Notes under the pieces: generated by a model
Told to the model about the DNA's origin: nothing
What the model saw: the letters and a program-made list of their open reading frames with translations, nothing else
Database searches by the model: none
Part shown: positions 14,030 through 16,829 of the stretch, one piece after another
Layout: each line of letters starts with the position of its first letter
Numbering within the stretch: position 1 is the first letter of the stretch
Origin: Dokdonella_A sp035545255
Lineage (GTDB): Bacteria; Pseudomonadota; Gammaproteobacteria; Xanthomonadales; Rhodanobacteraceae
Direction of reading: 5' to 3'
Length of the DNA: 16,829 bases
NCBI GenBank assembly: GCA_035545255.1
Contig: DASZYR010000004.1
Coordinates: 1-16,829 of the forward strand
Program-made: the position numbers and the translations under genes

Positions 14030-14808
14030 GAAGGATTTTTCTCGCGCTCGCCGGCGCGCGCGCGCGCGGCGCGCTCGGTATCCGTGAGGATGCCGTGCAG
14101 GACGCGCAGCTCGCGCTGATCGAGCCGCGCGCGAAGATAGAGACGCCGGAGTCTCAGGAGGATCGTCCGCGGCGAGCGACCCTTGTGGAAATCGATCGCG
14201 TCGAGCGTGCGCGCCAGGTGCTCGAAGAACGCTTCGAGCTCGGCGCTCGAAGCCGGCGCGTCGCCCTTCTGTGCCGGCAGCGGCATCGCGCCGGCGAGCT
14301 CGGCCATGCGGACCTCGTAAGCGAGCACCTGGACTGCCTGCGCGAGATTGAGCGATGAAAATGCGGGATCGCTCGGGATCGTCACGGCGGCGTGGCAGCG
14401 CTTGATGTCCTCGTTCTCGAGGCCGATTCGCTCGTTTCCGAACACGAGCGCAACCTCTTCGCCGTTGCGCGCGGCGGCGAGCGCGCGCATCGCGGCTTCG
14501 CGCGGACCGGTCTCCTCCATCGGCACGTCGCGGCGACGCGCGGTCGCGCCGAGGACGAGCCCGCAATCCGCGATCGCACCGGCGAGATCCTTCGCGATGA
14601 CGGCTTGCGCGAGCACGTCGTCGGCGCCCGCAGCGAGCGCACTCGCCTCGGCGTGCGGGAACGCATGTGGCGCGACCAGCGAAAGCCGGTGCATTCCCAT
14701 CGTGCGGATCGCGCGCGCGGCCGCCCCGATGTTGCCAGGATGCGACGTGCGCACGAGCACGAAACGAATGCGGGCAGAGGCGCGCAAGGCTTCCGCGTCG
14801 GCAGTCAC
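14026..14808 (-). CDS. trmJ: tRNA (cytidine/uridine-32-2'-O-)-methyltransferase TrmJ
   Basis: The 260-residue SPOUT-class methyltransferase carries the three motifs: motif 1 RTSHPGNIGAAARAIRTMG (20-38), motif 2 LVFGNERIGLENED (121-134) and motif 3 SSLNLAQAVQVLAYE (151-165). TrmJ modifies ribose 32 in the anticodon loop of tRNAs using S-adenosylmethionine. E. coli has FGRERTGL where FGNERIGL stands here. The GTG at 14808 (MTADAEALRA) is preferred because it puts RFVLVRTSHPGNIGAAARA at the family position; RBS-like GGCGGG lies upstream. Its last codons and stop fall in the REP pair, so the end of the ORF (GEREKNPS) may vary between relatives. It is divergent from suhB, an arrangement also found in E. 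coli. Confidence 0.94.
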   Translation of the reverse strand: MTADAEALRASARIRFVLVRTSHPGNIGAAARAIRTMGMHRLSLVAPHAFPHAEASALAAGADDVLAQAVIAKDLAGAIADCGLVLGATARRRDVPMEETGPREAAMRALAAARNGEEVALVFGNERIGLENEDIKRCHAAVTIPSDPAFSSLNLAQAVQVLAYEVRMAELAGAMPLPAQKGDAPASSAELEAFFEHLARTLDAIDFHKGRSPRTILLRLRRLYLRARLDQRELRVLHGILTDTERAARARAGEREKNPS

Positions 14809-14827
14809 CGGATGACCCGCCTTGCGT

Positions 14828-14856
14828 TTGGTCGATGCCGGACGATCTGGTACGCT
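14828..14856 (+). promoter_or_regulatory. Candidate promoter of suhB
   Basis: TTGGTC (14828-14833), 17 bases, then TACGCT (14851-14856) with an extended TG (14848-14849) gives a good sigma-70 arrangement. Transcription would begin near 14863, leaving a leader of about 55 bases before the ATG at 14919. It supports that start over upstream in-frame codons. The 110-base divergent trmJ/suhB gap holds nothing else clear. Confidence 0.5.
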
Positions 14857-14918
14857 GCGCGCCCCGCGCGGGCACGGTTCCGCGCGCGTTCTTTCGCAAA
14901 CCCGCAGAGCGGAATCGC

Positions 14919-15719
14919 ATGTCCAGACCCGCCGTCAACGTGGCGGTGCGCGCCGCGCGCGCCGCCGGCCAGATCATCCTGCGTCACATGAATCGCCTGG
15001 AAGGCCTCGCGGTGGTCGAGAAGCAGCAGCTCGATTTCGCCTCGGAAGTCGATCGGCTGGCCGAAGCCGAGATCATACGTGAATTGAAACGCTCCTATCC
15101 CGCGCACGCGATCCTGGCCGAGGAATCGGGCGCGACAGGCAAGAGCAAGAACACGTGGGTCATCGATCCGCTCGACGGGACGCATAATTACCTGCGGGGA
15201 TTCCCGCATTTCTCGGTCTCGATCGCGCTGCTCGAGCATGGCGATCCGATCGTCGGCGTCGTGTTCGATCCGTTGCGCGGCGAGCTTTTCACCGCGAGCA
15301 AGGGCGATGGCGCATTTCTCAACGACCGGCGCATGCGCGTCGGCAAGCGCGAGGGTCTCTCCGGTGCGCTGCTCGCGACCGGATTCCCGTTCCGCCAGCG
15401 CGCGCATCTCGACGCGCAACTCGGCATGACGCGCGCGCTGCTCGCCGAAGCCGAGGACATCCGCCGCACGGGCTCGGCTGCGCTCGACATCGCGTATGTC
15501 GCCGCGGGACGCATCGACGGGTTCTACGAGATCGGGTTGAAACCGTGGGACATGGCAGCTGGCGTGCTGCTCGTCCGCGAAGCCGGCGGCCGCTACTGCG
15601 ATTTCGCCGGACGCGAGGGGATTCCGTCGAGCGGCAATCTGGTGGCGGGCAACATCAAGGTCGCCGATGCGATGGTGAAGGCGATCGCGCCGGAGCTGAC
15701 GCCTGCGCTCGCGCGGTAG
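14919..15719 (+). CDS. suhB: Inositol-1-monophosphatase SuhB
   Basis: The 266-residue protein shows the Mg-dependent inositol monophosphatase motifs: AEESGATG (Glu68-Glu69 region), WVIDPLDGTHNYLRGFPH (Asp83, Asp86, with GT at 87-88) and KPWDMAAGVLLVREAGG (Asp211). It hydrolyses inositol-1-phosphate and similar phosphates. In E. coli SuhB also associates with ribosomal RNA antitermination complexes and RNA polymerase; that second role cannot be seen here. The ATG at 14919 lies 55 bases downstream of a candidate promoter and gives the family-typical N-terminus (MSRPAVNVAVRAARAAGQII). Position divergent from trmJ is as in E. coli. Repeat and purine-rich sequence follow its stop. Confidence 0.95.
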   Translation: MSRPAVNVAVRAARAAGQIILRHMNRLEGLAVVEKQQLDFASEVDRLAEAEIIRELKRSYPAHAILAEESGATGKSKNTWVIDPLDGTHNYLRGFPHFSVSIALLEHGDPIVGVVFDPLRGELFTASKGDGAFLNDRRMRVGKREGLSGALLATGFPFRQRAHLDAQLGMTRALLAEAEDIRRTGSAALDIAYVAAGRIDGFYEIGLKPWDMAAGVLLVREAGGRYCDFAGREGIPSSGNLVAGNIKVADAMVKAIAPELTPALAR

Positions 15720-16032
15720 CTTGCCCTTTTCTATTCTTGATTTGGTTGGTCGCTCGGATTTTCCTTTCCCGCTTGCGGAACCGCACAGGGACGTGAGTCG
15801 GTTTTTGTCCGAACGCCTCAGGGACAAAAGCAAACAACAGCAAAGCAAAGCAAGATCAAGAGCGCCCTCACCCTGCCCTCTCCCGCAAGCGGGAGAGGGG
15901 AAAAACTGGCGCGCTCGTGCAAACGGAGAGGGGAAAAGCCGGCGCTATCGCGCAAACTGGAAAACTGGAAAGGGAAAAAGCGACGGGACTGGAAAGGCGA
16001 GAAACACGGGGAGCAAGCGACAGGAAACAAAG
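15720..16032. other. suhB/ompA convergent gap: repeat remnants, hairpin and purine-rich tract
   Basis: No gene is seen in this 366-base gap (to 16085). It holds a decayed left half of the CCCTCTCCCGC repeat near 15761-15790, a hairpin TTTTGTCC (15803-15810) with GGACAAAA (15822-15829) and 11-base loop, a full right half at 15865-15900, and then about 135 bases (15895-16032) that are strikingly A/G-rich on the plus strand, with repeats of AACTGGAAA and GAGGGGAAAA. The short reading frames here are repeat-derived and not taken as genes. Confidence 0.6.
15865..15900. repeat. CCCTCTCCCGC-type repeat, copy B3 (right half)
   Basis: The segment begins CCCTCACCCTGCCCTCTCCC and continues GCAAGCGGGAGAGGGG, the same as the right halves of B1 and B2. 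A degenerate partner occurs near 15761-15790 (TTTCCCGCTTGCGGAACC). It is in the convergent suhB/ompA gap. Confidence 0.75.
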
Positions 16033-16060
16033 AAAAAGCCCGGCTTGCGCCGGGCTTTTT
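16033..16060 (-). terminator. Rho-independent terminator after ompA (bidirectional)
   Basis: AAAAAGCCCGGC (16033-16044), loop TTGC, GCCGGGCTTTTT (16049-16060) form a perfect 12-base stem with seven G-C pairs at its core and A/T ends, so it works as a strong terminator in both directions. It lies 26 bases past the ompA stop and would also catch transcripts arriving from suhB. Confidence 0.88.
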
Positions 16061-16085
16061 CGTGACACCTGGATCGAAACCGGAA

Positions 16086-16829
16086 TTACGAACCCGGGTT
16101 CTCGACCTTGAGCTCGGTGCGGCGATTGCGCGCACGACCTTCCTTCGTCGAGTTCGTATCGATCGGCTGCGATTCGCCGAAGCCCTTGACCGCCGTGATG
16201 CGGCTGGCGTCGATACCATGCGAGGTCAGATAGTCGTACACGATCTGCGCGCGACGCTCGGACAGCTTCTGGTTGTACGCGTCGGTACCGATCGAGTCGG
16301 TGTGGCCATCGAGCTCGACCTTGATCTCCGGATAGCGCTTCAGCGCGTCCACGGCCTGGTCGAGGATGGCGACCGAGTCGGCCGTCGGCAGCTGCAGCGT
16401 CGGCTCGATGTTGTGCTCGCCGGTCTTCGGGCGATCGAACTTGAAGTTCACGCCGCGCAGGTCAATGACGACCTTCTGCGGACAGCCGTCAGGGCCGACG
16501 ACGGTGCCAGCCGCCGTATCCGGGCAGCGGTCGTCGCAGTTGTTGACGCCGTCGTGATCGTCGTCGAGCGTATGGCAGTCCGGGGCCGGCGGCGGAGCGG
16601 CCGGCGGGGGCGCCGGCGGCGGCGGAGCCGCACCGCCGAAGCTGTAGACGAGGCCCACGCTGACGATGCCGTCGGTGAAGCCCGACTTGCGCGGGATATC
16701 GTAGCCGAGCGCTTCGGCGAGATTGTTCTCGGTGTTGTTGTCGTGGTCGTAGCGCGCCGCGATTTCGCCGCGGAGCGCGAGACGCTCGGACATGTTGTAC
16801 TGGATGCCCGCGCCGACGGTGGCCATCGG
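16086..16829 (-). CDS. OmpA family outer membrane protein, C-terminal part (5' end outside window)
   Basis: The 247 visible residues (frame open past 16829) include the end of a beta-barrel (ATVGAGIQYNMSERLALRGEIAARYDHD, then GIVSVGLVYSFGG), a proline-rich linker (APPPPAPPPAAPPPAP), a thrombospondin type-3-like calcium-binding segment (DDDHDGVNNCDDRCPDTAAG) and an OmpA_C peptidoglycan-binding domain (VELDGHTDSIGTDAYNQKLSERRAQIVYDYL, GFGESQPI, EGRARNRRTEL). The conserved Asp of GHTDS and Arg of RNRR are the usual diaminopimelate-binding residues. It anchors the outer membrane to peptidoglycan. The stop TAA at 16086-16088 is followed by a strong terminator. Signal peptide and most of the barrel lie outside. 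Confidence 0.94.
   Translation of the reverse strand, partial: PMATVGAGIQYNMSERLALRGEIAARYDHDNNTENNLAEALGYDIPRKSGFTDGIVSVGLVYSFGGAAPPPPAPPPAAPPPAPDCHTLDDDHDGVNNCDDRCPDTAAGTVVGPDGCPQKVVIDLRGVNFKFDRPKTGEHNIEPTLQLPTADSVAILDQAVDALKRYPEIKVELDGHTDSIGTDAYNQKLSERRAQIVYDYLTSHGIDASRITAVKGFGESQPIDTNSTKEGRARNRRTELKVENPGS

Noticed and set aside
14667..14918. Upstream extension of suhB to 14667
   Set aside because: The extra residues are antisense to trmJ and precede the promoter; the family N-terminus starts at the ATG at 14919.
15721..16111. Small frames in the suhB/ompA gap as genes
   Set aside because: They are made of repeat remnants and purine-rich DNA with no start signals or recognisable motif.

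Overview
The window is a GC-rich chromosomal segment with the gene order and repeat families of a gammaproteobacterium, most likely of the order Lysobacterales/Xanthomonadales (Rhodanobacteraceae-like). That placement is inferred from three things: the folC-dedD-cvpA-purF order, the divergent trmJ/suhB pair, and tandem GGGAATC/GGGATTC heptamers and GTAGGAGCGG-type REP hairpins between genes. No tRNA, rRNA, CRISPR array, transposase or phage gene was seen.

Region 1 (1-4789, all minus strand) reads rhomboid protease > folC > SPOR protein (dedD) > cvpA > purF. It covers folate polyglutamylation, a septum-associated peptidoglycan-binding protein, a membrane protein and the first step of purine synthesis. 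purF runs off the left edge. The accD gene that often precedes folC is absent; a rhomboid gene lies there instead.

Region 2 (5033-8780, minus) is the least understood part. It is a three-gene export cassette: a Sec-type DUF1800 protein, a Tat-type DUF1501 protein and a small secreted blue-copper (cupredoxin) protein. The first and last both carry a DGFDG pentapeptide near an end of the mature chain. It is the best candidate here for an uncharacterised functional unit.

Region 3 (8886-9750) holds an alkyltransferase-like protein (Cys replaced by Trp, minus) and a divergent small unknown gene (plus). Region 4 (9959-11840, minus) is a phosphate module: a DUF47/PhoU-like regulator followed by a PiT-type phosphate transporter, with a Pho-box-like site upstream. 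Region 5 (12030-13939, plus) is a translationally coupled pair, a CNNM/CBS/CorC-type membrane protein and an ExoD-family protein. Region 6 holds trmJ (minus) and suhB (plus), divergent. Region 7 (16086 to the right edge, minus) is the C-terminal part of an OmpA-family outer membrane protein, with a strong terminator after it.

Intergenic repeats dominate the non-coding DNA. A heptamer-based inverted repeat sits in three co-directional gaps, and in one case supplies the start codon region of folC. A second family built on CCCTCTCCCGC(TT)GCGGGAGAGGG and a REP-type pair together occupy all three convergent gene junctions, and one copy lies between co-directional genes.
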